Notes: a model not told the origin generated them from the letters alone. Numbered from the stretch's first letter, positions 7,590-17,786 are shown. The stretch: DNA of 64,000 bases from an uncultured Bacteroidales bacterium (GCA_902763885.1 CACWTU010000006.1:62001-126000); one strand, 5' to 3'. Numbers and translations are program-made.

Positions 7590-8939
7590 TTAGGCCATTT
7601 CGGCACGAAGGTTATCAAGGCCCTCGCGTACAATACGCTGGAGCTCAAGTTTTGAAGAATCCACAAACTCGCAAAGGGCAAAATCCTCAGGAGCCACCTC
7701 GTATATGCCGTATGCCTCCATCTTGTCGATATTGCCTGTAATAATAGCCTTGATAAGGAACTCAGGATAGATATCCATGGGGAACACCTTATCATACTCA
7801 TTTGACATGATCATGTGACGCTCACCGCCCTTGATGCGTGCATCAATGCTGAAGTTCTTCTTGCATGCAAGCCATGAGAAGAATGTGCGGCTGACGCTGA
7901 ACTGGCTGAAACGGGGAGCAATCCAACCCATGAATTCATTCACGTCATCACCCTCAGGGATAACGGTAATCATATTTGAGAAAGCGCCTAAGAAATCATC
8001 CTTGGTAGCCTTCACACCTGTCAGCACATTACCGTTGATTATGCGGATATGCTCTGTCTTGTTAAGACGACCGTCAAGAAGAGATTCTATCTTGGCGCCT
8101 GCAATAACCTTTACGTATGAGGGATTTACCACCTCCTCACCTGCTACGGCAATTGTACGTGTCATATCCACGACACCCTTGTTGAACAGACGGCCGATGA
8201 AGATTACAGCCTCGGGATCAATTGTCCAAACCACCTCACCCTTGTTTACGGGCTTGATGTGGTTGATCTGAACGCCTACATTACCTGCAGGATGAGCACC
8301 CTTGAATGCATACAGGTCAACGTTCTTGGCATCGGTAAGGGTCTCACTTGTCTGTGCGGCACTGATGCTCAGCGTTGTGGGAGCAATCTTGGCTATTGCG
8401 CTCAGACCGGTACGGAAATCCACCTCATTGCCTTTGAGGACAAACTCAAAGTCCGGTGCCAGAGGTTTTGAATCAAATGCCGATACGAATATGCCTCTCG
8501 GTGCATCGGCGGGATTAGCGATCACGTCATACGGACGCTGACGGAAGAATGAGAAAAGACCTGACTCCAGCAAAGTTGCCTTAACTTCCTCACCTGAGAG
8601 CGACTGGACGCTCTTGGTTCCGAACTCGACATAAGTCTGCTTTGCATCGGGCTTGACCACAATGCTCAAGACCTTGCGGCGTGCGCCACGGTTCACGGCA
8701 AGTACCTCACCACTGACGGGTGAAACGAATTTCACCTCAGGGTGATTCTTGTCAATGAACAGAGCTTCACCGGCCTTGACGGTCTGCTGTTCCTTGACGA
8801 CCGGCTTGGGAGTGACTCCTGTAAAATCAGCAGGGCAGAGAGCGTACTCTGATGCCATGCCAATCTCAGTCAACTCCTTGGCGGGAGCGCCCAGCAACTT
8901 GATGTCCAGACCTTTTCGTAAACGAATGATTTCTGCCAT
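7590..8939 (-). CDS. nqrA: Na+-translocating NADH:quinone reductase subunit A
   Basis: 449 aa soluble subunit, full length. It begins MAEIIRLRKGLDIKLLGAP, the conserved NqrA N-terminus, followed by the barrel-sandwich and SLBB-like regions (for example PVSGEVLAVNRGARRKVLSI). NqrA sits on the cytoplasmic face and contributes to the quinone end of the complex. It is the first gene of the six-gene operon, expressed from a promoter in the 8940-9196 gap. No apbE flavin transferase gene is present in the window, so maturation of NqrB and NqrC must be encoded elsewhere. Confidence 0.96.
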   Translation of the reverse strand: MAEIIRLRKGLDIKLLGAPAKELTEIGMASEYALCPADFTGVTPKPVVKEQQTVKAGEALFIDKNHPEVKFVSPVSGEVLAVNRGARRKVLSIVVKPDAKQTYVEFGTKSVQSLSGEEVKATLLESGLFSFFRQRPYDVIANPADAPRGIFVSAFDSKPLAPDFEFVLKGNEVDFRTGLSAIAKIAPTTLSISAAQTSETLTDAKNVDLYAFKGAHPAGNVGVQINHIKPVNKGEVVWTIDPEAVIFIGRLFNKGVVDMTRTIAVAGEEVVNPSYVKVIAGAKIESLLDGRLNKTEHIRIINGNVLTGVKATKDDFLGAFSNMITVIPEGDDVNEFMGWIAPRFSQFSVSRTFFSWLACKKNFSIDARIKGGERHMIMSNEYDKVFPMDIYPEFLIKAIITGNIDKMEAYGIYEVAPEDFALCEFVDSSKLELQRIVREGLDNLRAEMA

Positions 8940-8988
8940 TTTGTTGTTAGTTAGATATATAGTTTAATATTATTCAAATTTTCGGGCG

Positions 8989-8996
8989 CAAAATTA
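8989..8996 (-). promoter_or_regulatory. -7 box for the nqr operon
   Basis: TAATTTTG on the minus strand matches TAnnTTTG, 50 nt upstream of the nqrA ATG. The rest of the 8940-9176 gap is AT-rich with no ORF or clear repeat. Confidence 0.55.
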
Positions 8997-9176
8997 CTAA
9001 TAAAACAAGTAAGTCAGTAAGTACAAATGCAAAATAAACTCAAAAAAGGAACAGCAGTTTTCAACACCTTGAAAAAAGCCCCATTTCATCGGTAAATATG
9101 TAGCCATAAAACTCAACTTTCCGCTAAATATGTGAGAAAGATTAATAATCAAGTTAATTATCTCAGATAACTTTCT

Positions 9177-9184
9177 TAACTTTG
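9177..9184 (+). promoter_or_regulatory. -7 box for tamB
   Basis: TAACTTTG matches TAnnTTTG and ends 12 nt before ATG 9197. A TTG at 9182 overlaps the box and so cannot be the start codon; the mRNA leader should be only a few bases long. Confidence 0.6.
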
Positions 9185-9196
9185 CTTTTTGCTACA

Positions 9197-12100
9197 ATGA
9201 GGACCGGAAAGGCTCTACATATTATTCTGGCGGTCATTATCGCAATTTTCCTTAGTGGCCATATTCTGCTGAATGACAAAAAAATCCAGCAGGATGTTGC
9301 ATCACATGTAGTCAAGATAGCACGTTCAGCTTTGGGAACCGAGGTCAACATTGCACGTGTCCAGCTCACCCACCCGTTTGGTATTGCCATTGAAGACCTG
9401 ACTGTTTATGACCTCAATCACGATACATTGGTCCACGCGGCATCAGCATCACTGCATTTCAAGCCGTCACAGCTGATAAGCAAAAAAATCAGCATTACTA
9501 ACCTGAGGATCAACAGTCCGAGCATCAGGCTTAACAAAGACAGCATAGAGGCTGCCCCCAATTACTCCTTCCTGCTCAAGCCCACAGACAATGACATTGG
9601 CAGTGACAGCGGAGCAAAGCCGATGAAACTAAGGGCAAACTCCGTGCTTATCAGGAATGCCTCCCTCAACTATGACATCAAGAGTGAAGAACAGACCGAC
9701 AGCATCTTCAATCCTAACCACATAGGTATTCACGGATTGCATGCAAACGTTTCAGTCAAGGTCATAAGCTCTGACTCCATTTCTGTTATTATCCGCAAGC
9801 TCACCTTTGCAGAACGATCAGGTTTCAAGTTGTCCAAGGCCCAAGGAGCAGCAACAGTGGGAAAAGATTTCACGCAACTGTCCGGATTTACCATATCCAC
9901 GCCCTCATCCCAGCTTGACGCCATACGCCTGTCAGCTGGCATCGGAATGACCTCACATCCATCAGGCATGCCTGACATGGACCTGAACATAAAATCCGTT
10001 GTCACTGCAAAAGACTTCAAGGCTTTTGCCCCGCAATTGTCCGGAATGTCAGATCCCATAGACATCTCCATAAACGGGCAAAGCCGCGACGGAAACCTGA
10101 CGCTCAACTCACTGCGCGTTCATGCACCACGTTACATCTTTGACCTAGGGATGAGCGGAACGCTTTTGCTTGACAGCGCATTCAACATAACAGGCACCCG
10201 GTCCACCCAAGCACATGCCACCTTCAAGGATGAGCTATCCCCTTGGTTGGCAACACAGTTGAGCGGATTCGGAATCCGGATTCCGGACCAATGCTACACG
10301 CTGGGAGACGGATCGTTAAACTTTGAGATGGACGGCTTTGGCGACAACATGGATGCAGGCATTGAATTCATCAGCCAAGCAGGAACCGTCAATGGCAGTT
10401 TATACGGACAAGACGGTCTGTTCAACGGTGACCTGCAGGTAGCAGACATCGATATCGGTGCATTTACCGCCAACAAAGACCTGGGCAGATGCAGCCTCAC
10501 GGCACATACGGAGTTCCAGAAGGAAGATGACAGATATTCCGGCAGCTTCAACACAAATGTCGGAAGCCTGACATACAAGGATTACACTTATCGGGACATA
10601 TCAATCAACGGCGCTTTTGATCCGAACCTTGTATTGACTGACCTTGAGTTTGCCGATGGCAACGGCGCACTCAGCCTCAATGCTGGGGTTGGAATAGGAG
10701 AGATTCCGTTCTACACAGTCCGGATAGATGCCGATACGCTGAACCTTGCCGCATATAACCTGACAGACAGGGAGAAGATGACTTTGACCGCATCCTTCTC
10801 TACTAATCTGATAGGCAAGAACATAGATGATATAACCGGCAAGATGGCCATTGACAGTCTGAAATATGCCGATGAATCAGGAGACTGGTCCATGGACAAC
10901 CTGACGATGGTTATAGCACAAGTCAATGACCTGGTTAAGATTACCACCATTTACAGTGATTTCATGAACATCTCCGTAGCAGGCAACTACAAGGTCTCCA
11001 CCCTACCCGGCTCACTTGCAAAAGCGTGCGGTGACGTTTTGCCCACTATCGGAAGCATGTTAGCTGACAAGATCGGAGCCGCCAATTACGCCGCAAACAC
11101 CAATAGCTTTGCCATTGAAGCCAATATAGACAGCATAGACTTTATGGAAAAAGTCTTCCACGCCCCGATATCCATCAGCAAACCGGTCAACCTGCAGATG
11201 ACAGTCATTGATGATGAAAGCCTCTGCCACGGACAACTTTCCATTCCGTCCATAAATGTTAGCGGCCATTCCATAACAGACGGCCTGATAGACATAAATT
11301 CATCAGACGGCACCTGCCGCACAACGGTTACCGGATTATTGGGCGATGATGAATCTGACGGCTTGAATCTAAACGTCTCGCTGTTGGCTTTCACAGATAT
11401 TATCCGTGGCAGTTACTCATGGAATAACGCATCGGGTGACATGAAGGGAACAGCTAACAGCCTCTCACAGTTCTTTGGTTACGATTCTGAGAACGGACTT
11501 AAATCATTGACATACATTGACTCCACCAGCATAACCATAAATGGCAACATCTGGGATTTCTCCATGTCAAGCATAGCCACCGATATGCACAAGCTCACTA
11601 TATCGGATTTCAGTGCAGGCAATGACAACCAGTATCTGTATGCTGACGGCACCATCTCATCTGATTCCAGTGATGTGTTCAACCTGTCAATGAAGAATAT
11701 TGACCTGGATCATACATTGTCATTGCTTGGAGCCAATGATGCCCTTAAGATGCGCGGTATGGCATCGGGCCAGATATCGGTAGCAGAAGCATTAGGCAGC
11801 CCGATAATATACGGTTCTTTTCAGGTTGACGATTTCCAGTTCATGGATTCATATCACGGCCGTCTCACGGTTGACTGCAGATGGAACAGGGAAAACCGTA
11901 CGATGGAGCTTGACGGCATAATGAAGGAAGAGGGCATCTCATCCACCAAACTGACCGGAACCTATCTGCCTGAAACAAAGTTCATGGATGTCCATCTGGG
12001 CGCAGACCGTACTGACCTGTATTTCCTGAACACATGGACCAGTTCCGTATTCGATGAGCTGAGCGGACGTGCCATAGGTCAGCTGCGCCTGTTTGGCAAC

Positions 12101-13552
12101 CTGCCGGACATCGACCTGGAAGGTGAAGCAATAATTGAAAACGCCAGATTCGTACAAGGCTCAGTCAATACAACTTTCATAATAAAACGTGATACACTAT
12201 GGTTTGAACCAGGAAAGATGCTGTTCCGCGATGTTGAGTTTTATGATGAAAGAGGACACGACGGATTGTTGACCTGCATATTGACCCACGATCATTTTTC
12301 AGACTGGAAGGTCGATATGACGGCAAATATGTCCGATATGCTTGTGTATAACAGCCCAAAGACAGATAAAAGCAGCATATATGCCACTGTTTATGCAGAA
12401 GGTAGTATGACGCTGAAACAGGACAATGAAAACGGGCTTGCCATATCCGTCAATGCAAGAACTGCCTCAGGCACCAGATTAGGTTACAACGCCGCGTCAG
12501 GCTCTGTGGCTGATTACAATTTTCTGACCATTGTTGACAGGAATACCGTGAAGATCAATGAGCATACAGTCAATGATGTTATTCCGGAAAAGGCCCAAAA
12601 CGGGAAATACAGCCTTGACTTCAACATCCAATGCAGTGAAGATGCTACGATAGAAATGTCAATTGCATCATTGAACGGTTCATTCCGCGGAAACGGTGAC
12701 ATATCCCTTAAATACAATCCCAAGGACGGTCCTGTTCTTAATGGAATATACGACCTCACTTATGGCCAGTGTTCATTGTCATTTGAAGATCTCATCAGGA
12801 AGAACTTCACTCTGGCGGATGACAGCTACGTGAGGTTCAACGGATCTCCCATGGATACGGAGTTACATCTTCAGACATACCACAGCGTAAACTCTGTCTC
12901 CATATATGACCTGGATCCCAGCGTATCATCAAACAACAAGGTACGTGTGCGTTGTCTTTTAGGCATTACCGGCAATGCGAGTGACCCCAAGCTCACCTTT
13001 GACATAGACATGCCTACCGGAACATCTGAGGAGAAAGATATTCTGGCAAGCGCCATAGCTACCGAGGAACAACGTAACAAACAGTTCATGTACCTTTTGG
13101 CCATAGGACGTTTCTACACGTATGATGCAGCCGCCCAAAACACAGGCCGCACTCCGAGCGCTATGGAGTCACTGGTTAACTCCACCGTGAGCGGGCAGAT
13201 AAACAACCTTCTGTCAGAGGTCCTTGACAATGACAAGGTATCCATATCCAGCAACCTGAGTGCCAGCAGTTACCTCAACAATGATGCCACAGACCTTAGC
13301 AACAAGGAACTTGAGGGCATACTGGAAGCACATTTGCTCAACAACCGTCTGCTGGTGAACGGAAACTTCGGTTACAGGGAGAACACCATTAACAACACCT
13401 CAAACTTTATAGGTGACTTTGAGGTCAAGTATCTGCTCCTGCCCCGTCAGGGTATCAGCATCAAGGGTTACAGCAAGAGTAATGATAAGTATTTCTCAAA
13501 GACCACCCTTACAACCCAAGGCGTAGGCCTCGTATTCGAGAAAGATTTCTAA
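9197..13552 (+). CDS. tamB: TamB-like translocation/assembly module protein
   Basis: About 1451 aa from ATG 9197 (MRTGKALHII). An N-terminal membrane anchor (residues 5-24) is followed by a very long beta-rich region and the TamB/DUF490 C-terminal domain (about 1080-1451), ending GVGLVFEKDF with an aromatic outer-membrane-type terminus. TamB proteins span the periplasm and are implicated in outer-membrane protein insertion or phospholipid transport, with a BamA-like partner. No TamA/BamA gene is adjacent here, although it often is in other Bacteroidetes. The gene is monocistronic, with its own promoter, and the following paired palindrome probably terminates it. Confidence 0.85.
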   Translation: MRTGKALHIILAVIIAIFLSGHILLNDKKIQQDVASHVVKIARSALGTEVNIARVQLTHPFGIAIEDLTVYDLNHDTLVHAASASLHFKPSQLISKKISITNLRINSPSIRLNKDSIEAAPNYSFLLKPTDNDIGSDSGAKPMKLRANSVLIRNASLNYDIKSEEQTDSIFNPNHIGIHGLHANVSVKVISSDSISVIIRKLTFAERSGFKLSKAQGAATVGKDFTQLSGFTISTPSSQLDAIRLSAGIGMTSHPSGMPDMDLNIKSVVTAKDFKAFAPQLSGMSDPIDISINGQSRDGNLTLNSLRVHAPRYIFDLGMSGTLLLDSAFNITGTRSTQAHATFKDELSPWLATQLSGFGIRIPDQCYTLGDGSLNFEMDGFGDNMDAGIEFISQAGTVNGSLYGQDGLFNGDLQVADIDIGAFTANKDLGRCSLTAHTEFQKEDDRYSGSFNTNVGSLTYKDYTYRDISINGAFDPNLVLTDLEFADGNGALSLNAGVGIGEIPFYTVRIDADTLNLAAYNLTDREKMTLTASFSTNLIGKNIDDITGKMAIDSLKYADESGDWSMDNLTMVIAQVNDLVKITTIYSDFMNISVAGNYKVSTLPGSLAKACGDVLPTIGSMLADKIGAANYAANTNSFAIEANIDSIDFMEKVFHAPISISKPVNLQMTVIDDESLCHGQLSIPSINVSGHSITDGLIDINSSDGTCRTTVTGLLGDDESDGLNLNVSLLAFTDIIRGSYSWNNASGDMKGTANSLSQFFGYDSENGLKSLTYIDSTSITINGNIWDFSMSSIATDMHKLTISDFSAGNDNQYLYADGTISSDSSDVFNLSMKNIDLDHTLSLLGANDALKMRGMASGQISVAEALGSPIIYGSFQVDDFQFMDSYHGRLTVDCRWNRENRTMELDGIMKEEGISSTKLTGTYLPETKFMDVHLGADRTDLYFLNTWTSSVFDELSGRAIGQLRLFGNLPDIDLEGEAIIENARFVQGSVNTTFIIKRDTLWFEPGKMLFRDVEFYDERGHDGLLTCILTHDHFSDWKVDMTANMSDMLVYNSPKTDKSSIYATVYAEGSMTLKQDNENGLAISVNARTASGTRLGYNAASGSVADYNFLTIVDRNTVKINEHTVNDVIPEKAQNGKYSLDFNIQCSEDATIEMSIASLNGSFRGNGDISLKYNPKDGPVLNGIYDLTYGQCSLSFEDLIRKNFTLADDSYVRFNGSPMDTELHLQTYHSVNSVSIYDLDPSVSSNNKVRVRCLLGITGNASDPKLTFDIDMPTGTSEEKDILASAIATEEQRNKQFMYLLAIGRFYTYDAAAQNTGRTPSAMESLVNSTVSGQINNLLSEVLDNDKVSISSNLSASSYLNNDATDLSNKELEGILEAHLLNNRLLVNGNFGYRENTINNTSNFIGDFEVKYLLLPRQGISIKGYSKSNDKYFSKTTLTTQGVGLVFEKDF

Positions 13553-13638
13553 AAAGAGTACCAAAGGGGACAGACCCCAATGGTACTCTTTTTCGAAAAA
13601 AGTACCATTGGGGTCTGTCCCCTTTGGTATCACTTTTT
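13551..13638. repeat. Paired inverted hairpin repeat (GGGGACAG family), copy 1
   Basis: The left hairpin (13551-13593) has a 13-bp outer arm and an inner GGGG-ACAGA-CCCC stem. An inverted copy follows at about 13600-13638, and 28-29 nt are identical between them in inverted orientation. It fills the whole gap between convergent tamB and proS and overlaps or abuts both stop codons. The A-run and T-run ends make it a plausible bidirectional terminator. Confidence 0.75.
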
Positions 13639-15118
13639 AATATGAGCGGGCAAAAAGCACGCGGCGGGTGGCGGGCTTACCGCTGTAGACATCGGTACCC
13701 GGCTCCTCCTTCATACCAAATGGCAGACAGCGTATGGTTGCCTTTGTCTCCTCCTTGATCTTGGCCTCGGTCTCAGCTGTACCATCCCAGTGAGCCAGAA
13801 CAAAGTAACCAGCCTCTATCTTCTCCTTGAACTCATCATATGAGTTAACCTCAACCATGCGGGCGTCACGCCATGCCTTGGCCTTCTCAAAGATTGCCTT
13901 CTGCATGTCGTCAAGCATATTCGGGATAAGTTCCTCAAGACCTTCAAATGGAACGGTCTCCTTCTCCAGGGTGTCACGGCGCATGATCTCACATGTACCG
14001 GCCTCAAGGTCACGCATACCAAGAGCAACACGTACGGGAACACCCTTCACCTCATAATCGGCAAACTTGAATCCCGGACGCTTGTTATCGGCATCATCAT
14101 ACTTGACGCTGATGCCCTTCTTCTTAAGGGCCTCAACCAGAGTGTCAACCTTGGCGCTTATCTGTGCCAGGTCATCGGCATTCTTATAGATAGGAACTAT
14201 TACTACCTGTATGGGAGCAAGTTTTGGAGGCAATACCAGACCATTATCATCAGAGTGAGCCATGATCAGGGCGCCCATCAGACGTGTTGATACGCCCCAT
14301 GAAGTAGCCCATACATACTCCAGCTTGTTCTCCTTATTGATGAACTGTACATCAAAAGCCTTGGCAAAGTTCTGCCCAAGGAAGTGTGATGTACCGCACT
14401 GCAGTGCCTTACCGTCCTGAGTCATTGACTCGATGGTGTATGTATCAAGGGCACCGGCAAAACGCTCGGTCTCAGACTTGACGCCACGAACTACCGGAAC
14501 GGCCATGTAACCCTCAACAAAGTCAGCATAAACCTGCTGCATGCGGCGTGCCTCCTGCTCAGCCTCCTCACGGGTGGCGTGTGCGGTGTGGCCCTCCTGC
14601 CAGAGGAACTCGGCAGTGCGCAGGAACAGACGCGGACGCATCTCCCAGCGCATTACGTTAGCCCACTGGTTGCAAAGGATAGGCAGGTCACGGTATGACT
14701 TGATCCAGTTCTTATATGTAGCCCAGATGATTGTCTCTGATGTCGGGCGAACAATCAGTTCCTCCTCCAGTTTTGCTGCGGGATCCACAATTACGCCGCT
14801 TCCGTCCTCAGCGTTCTTGAGACGGTAGTGTGTCACTACGGCGCACTCCTTGGCAAAACCCTCAACGTGCTCAGCCTCACGGCTCAGATATGACTTTGGT
14901 ATGAGCAATGGGAAATATGCATTTACATGACCGGTCTCCTTGAACTTGTCATCAAGGGTACGCTGTATCTTCTCCCAGATTGCATAACCGTAAGGCTTTA
15001 TGACCATGCAGCCACGTACAGGTGCCTGCTCGGCAAGGTCGGCCTTAACTACCAATTCATTGTACCACTGCGAGTAGTTCTCGCTTCTTTTGGTAAGATC
15101 TTTCAGTTCTTTAGCCAT
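13637..15118 (-). CDS. proS: Proline--tRNA ligase (short archaeal/eukaryal-like type)
   Basis: 493 aa class II aminoacyl-tRNA synthetase. This is the compact form without the bacterial editing insertion; bacterial-type ProS is about 570 aa. Visible class II regions include [16 protein letters not shown] with the catalytic TSE, the motif-2 stretch [21 protein letters not shown], and [15 protein letters not shown] before the anticodon-binding domain ([13 protein letters not shown]). The C-terminus ends RVLFARSY as in this subtype. It charges tRNA-Pro in the cytoplasm. It has its own strong promoter and shares the palindromic terminator region with tamB. Confidence 0.95.
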   Translation of the reverse strand: MAKELKDLTKRSENYSQWYNELVVKADLAEQAPVRGCMVIKPYGYAIWEKIQRTLDDKFKETGHVNAYFPLLIPKSYLSREAEHVEGFAKECAVVTHYRLKNAEDGSGVIVDPAAKLEEELIVRPTSETIIWATYKNWIKSYRDLPILCNQWANVMRWEMRPRLFLRTAEFLWQEGHTAHATREEAEQEARRMQQVYADFVEGYMAVPVVRGVKSETERFAGALDTYTIESMTQDGKALQCGTSHFLGQNFAKAFDVQFINKENKLEYVWATSWGVSTRLMGALIMAHSDDNGLVLPPKLAPIQVVIVPIYKNADDLAQISAKVDTLVEALKKKGISVKYDDADNKRPGFKFADYEVKGVPVRVALGMRDLEAGTCEIMRRDTLEKETVPFEGLEELIPNMLDDMQKAIFEKAKAWRDARMVEVNSYDEFKEKIEAGYFVLAHWDGTAETEAKIKEETKATIRCLPFGMKEEPGTDVYSGKPATRRVLFARSY

Positions 15119-15139
15119 ATCCTAATATTTTTCGGAGTG

Positions 15140-15170
15140 CAAAGGTACTCTTTTTTTAGAATAACGCAAA
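15140..15170 (-). promoter_or_regulatory. Bacteroidetes -33/-7 promoter for proS
   Basis: On the minus strand TTTG (15170-15167), a 19-nt spacer and TACCTTTG (15147-15140), 21 nt upstream of the ATG. One of the best promoter matches in the window. The paired palindrome at 15171 begins right at its -33 box. Confidence 0.75.
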
Positions 15171-15274
15171 AAGGGGCACAAAGGGGACGGTTCTTTTTGT
15201 GCCCCTTCTGATAACACCCCCAAAGTTCTCTTAAAAAAGAGGGGCACAAAAAGAACCGTCCCCTTTGTGCCCCT
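15171..15274. repeat. Paired inverted hairpin repeat (GGGGACGG family)
   Basis: The left hairpin is 15171-15207, with GGGGCACAAA and TTTTTGTGCCCC arms. An inverted copy occupies 15240-15274, with the same 33-nt core in reverse complement. The spacer is about 32 nt. It lies between proS and the stop codon of the upstream-lying esterase gene and shares the AAAGGGGAC motif with the copies at 13.55 and 40.9 kb. Confidence 0.75.
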
Positions 15275-15279
15275 CTTCA

Positions 15280-16401
15280 TTACTTGAAGAGCAGTTGGGC
15301 AAAGGTGTTCAGGTAGAGGCGCCAGTTAGCCCATACGTGACCTCCGTCTGACTTGTAGAAGGTATGCTCCAGACCGCAGTCAGTCATGGTCTTGTCAAGG
15401 GTCACCGATGTCTCCCACAGGAAATCACTGGTACCGCAAGCCAGGAAATAGAGCTTAACGCCAGCCTTCTTGAGAGCGGTAATCTGTTCAGGGGTAGAGC
15501 TTCCGGCTGCTGACAACGGGCAGATCCAGTCAAACATGGCAGGATACAGGTTTGTAGCAGTGATAGTGTGACCGCCACCCATTGACAGGCCTGCAATAGC
15601 GCGTGACTCAGGCTTGGCAATTACGCGGAAATTCTTCTCTATGAAGGGTACAATCTCTGTACAGAGGCTCTTTACGTAAGCATCGGCCATAGCGGGATCA
15701 CGGCGGTCAATCTGCTTTTCAGGCAAGCCCAATGTCTGTGCAGCCTGCTGACCGGGATTACCGTTAGGCATAACCACAATCATTGGTTGAGCCAATCCCT
15801 TCTCTATCAGATTGTCAAGGATCTGAGCGGTACGGCCCATAGATGTCCAGGCCTCCTCATCACCTCCTGCCCCGTGAAGCAGGTAAAGTACAGGATATTT
15901 CTTGCCGCTGGTCTCATATCCGTATGGAGTATAGACAGTTACACGACGGTTAATGCCCAGTATCTTACTGTCATACCACCGATACGTTACCGTACCACGC
16001 TTGTTTGCCTCAAAATAGTTCTCAGTACGTTCACCGGGAACCATAAGCATATTAAGATAACGCGTCCCGTCACGCTGAACCATATAGTTCTGCGGATCAT
16101 TTACCGATACGCCGTCAACAACAAAGTTGTAGGTGTAAATCTCAGGTGAAGGAGTATCGATAGTAACCTCCCACACACCATTCTGTCCCTTCTGCATGGG
16201 AATACTGCCGTTCTCCATCCAGTTACCCTGAAGGTTGACTACTGTCGCATAATTGGCATTGAGACGGAAAGTAACTTTATCGCCGTTAATCTCAGGAGAC
16301 TTTACCTGTTGTCTGCCGCGATTGAAATTACTCAGTTCCTGTGCCAAAACAGGAGCACACAATACCATCAGTAAGGAAAAAGCTGTAAGGATTCTTTTCA
16401 T
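15280..16401 (-). CDS. Secreted CE1/esterase D-type carbohydrate esterase
   Basis: About 373 aa from ATG 16401, chosen because it gives a signal peptide (MKRILTAFSLLMVLCAPVLAQ). Residues 35-115 form an N-terminal beta-sandwich resembling a CBM48/early-set domain. Residues 140-373 are an esterase D-like alpha/beta hydrolase. The nucleophile is Ser273 in GLSMGGG, the oxyanion region is LLHGAGGDEEAW, and the catalytic His is in GGHVWANW near the end. The architecture matches Prevotella feruloyl/acetyl-xylan esterases, so removal of ester side groups from plant xylan is likely; the exact acyl group is not shown. It is a paralogue of the esterase at 28618-29793. Confidence 0.8.
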   Translation of the reverse strand: MKRILTAFSLLMVLCAPVLAQELSNFNRGRQQVKSPEINGDKVTFRLNANYATVVNLQGNWMENGSIPMQKGQNGVWEVTIDTPSPEIYTYNFVVDGVSVNDPQNYMVQRDGTRYLNMLMVPGERTENYFEANKRGTVTYRWYDSKILGINRRVTVYTPYGYETSGKKYPVLYLLHGAGGDEEAWTSMGRTAQILDNLIEKGLAQPMIVVMPNGNPGQQAAQTLGLPEKQIDRRDPAMADAYVKSLCTEIVPFIEKNFRVIAKPESRAIAGLSMGGGHTITATNLYPAMFDWICPLSAAGSSTPEQITALKKAGVKLYFLACGTSDFLWETSVTLDKTMTDCGLEHTFYKSDGGHVWANWRLYLNTFAQLLFK

Positions 16402-16452
16402 AACATATTTATTTAAGGTTAGTAAGATATCACAAGTATAGCAATAACTATG

Positions 16453-16460
16453 CAAATATA
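16453..16460 (-). promoter_or_regulatory. -7 box for the esterase at 15280-16401
   Basis: TATATTTG on the minus strand matches TAnnTTTG, 51 nt upstream of ATG 16401. Confidence 0.5.
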
Positions 16461-16508
16461 ACTTTTTTATGAACAATAAGCTGTATCTTCACATCGTTAT
16501 AAAATGGA

Positions 16509-17747
16509 ATGGATTTGAACGCACACATAAGAAAACTGTTGTCTGCCGTATTGATGGTTATGCCATTGATATCATACGCCCAATGGTTCGGGAGCAAGAC
16601 CGACAGGATAAACACCCTGCGTGTGGTTGTGGACGGAGACTGGGAACGTCCAGCCATCGTGAATATGGCATCCGATGAAAAGATAGAGTTCTCATTTGAT
16701 GAGATGTCACATGAATATCACCGTTTTACATACCGCATTCAGCATTGTGATGCCCAATGGCAACCATCTGAAATCCTGGAGTCAGACTTTCTTGACGGAT
16801 TCAATGATGAGACCATAGATGATTGGGAGAACTCTCTCAACACCACATTTGACTACACCCACTACCGTCTGACAATACCAAATGAAAAGGCTAGGCTTAA
16901 ATTGTCAGGTAACTATAGGCTCTCAATACGTGAGGATGGACGGGAGGTGGCATATTTCAGGTTCTGCGTATCGGAAGGAAAGACTCTGCTTTCTTGTAGC
17001 GTAAGAGGTAACACTGATATTGACACCCATGATTCGCACCAGCAGCTTGACCTTACAGTGAACTATGGCAGCCTTACCGTAAGGGATCCCGCCAAGGAAC
17101 TCTACACCGTGGTTATGCAGAACCGTCGTACAGACAATATGGTTATCAAACCTACTCCCACCTATGATGCCGGAAACAAGCTCACATACGAGCATTGCCG
17201 TGACCTTATCTTCCCGGCCGGAAATGAGTTCCGCCGTTTTGAGGTGGTCAATCTGTATGATTATTTCATGAATGTGGATCGCGTAAGTTTCCATGACCCA
17301 TTCTATCATGCCACGCTCATGCAGGATACACGCCGGCATGCCTATAAGTTTGATTATGACCATAACGGCCGATATCTCATACGCTATAGTCAGGGTGACA
17401 GCGATACTGAGGCCGATTACCTGTTCATGCATTTCAACCTTGCAAGTGAACGGCTACGGGGCGGCAAGCTTTACGTTTCAGGCCATTTCAACGGAAGCAA
17501 CCTTACCTCCAAATATGAGATGGAATATGATGATAGCCAAAAGGAATACCAGGCAAACATACTACTCAAGATGGGAGCATATGACTACCAATACATCTGG
17601 GTTCCTGACGGAGAAACAATCGGCCAGACCAAGCCCGTTGAAGGAGACTGGTATGAAACCAAAAATGAATATCAAATCCTGCTCTACTACCGCGAGCGGG
17701 GCTCCCGCTACGACAGACTGGTTTCCGAATTGAAAATTGAAAATTGA
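16509..17747 (+). CDS. DUF5103 / type IX secretion plug-like protein
   Basis: 412 aa with a signal peptide (cleavage near MPLISYAQW). The conserved early pattern, RVVVDGDWERPAIVNMASDEKIEFSFDEM then YRIQHCDAQW, is that of the DUF5103 family, whose members are annotated as type IX secretion system plug proteins. The family is beta-rich and periplasmic or outer-membrane associated, and is thought to block or gate the T9SS translocon. The last residues (ELKIEN) are encoded by the ATTGAAA heptamer array beginning at 17728, so the original C-terminus was probably altered. No other T9SS component is in the window. Function is assigned by family only. Confidence 0.7.
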   Translation: MDLNAHIRKLLSAVLMVMPLISYAQWFGSKTDRINTLRVVVDGDWERPAIVNMASDEKIEFSFDEMSHEYHRFTYRIQHCDAQWQPSEILESDFLDGFNDETIDDWENSLNTTFDYTHYRLTIPNEKARLKLSGNYRLSIREDGREVAYFRFCVSEGKTLLSCSVRGNTDIDTHDSHQQLDLTVNYGSLTVRDPAKELYTVVMQNRRTDNMVIKPTPTYDAGNKLTYEHCRDLIFPAGNEFRRFEVVNLYDYFMNVDRVSFHDPFYHATLMQDTRRHAYKFDYDHNGRYLIRYSQGDSDTEADYLFMHFNLASERLRGGKLYVSGHFNGSNLTSKYEMEYDDSQKEYQANILLKMGAYDYQYIWVPDGETIGQTKPVEGDWYETKNEYQILLYYRERGSRYDRLVSELKIEN

Positions 17748-17786
17748 AAATTGAAAATTGAAAATTGAAAATTGAAAATTGAAAAA
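17728..17786 (+). repeat. ATTGAAA heptamer tandem array, copy 1
   Basis: About eight consecutive ATTGAAA units. The first units are inside the coding sequence and supply the TGA stop at 17745-17747. The same unit occurs at 17863, 19161 and 28544. Confidence 0.85.

Noticed and set aside
14541..14828. Open frame opposite proS (and similar antisense frames over nqrB, nqrA, ftsK, metH and glnS)
   Set aside because: They lie entirely inside well-supported genes, have Arg/Ser/Pro-rich compositions typical of shadow frames, lack promoters and match no family I know.
17728..17786. Heptamer array as a CRISPR array
   Set aside because: Units are 7 nt with no spacers, and no cas genes are present.
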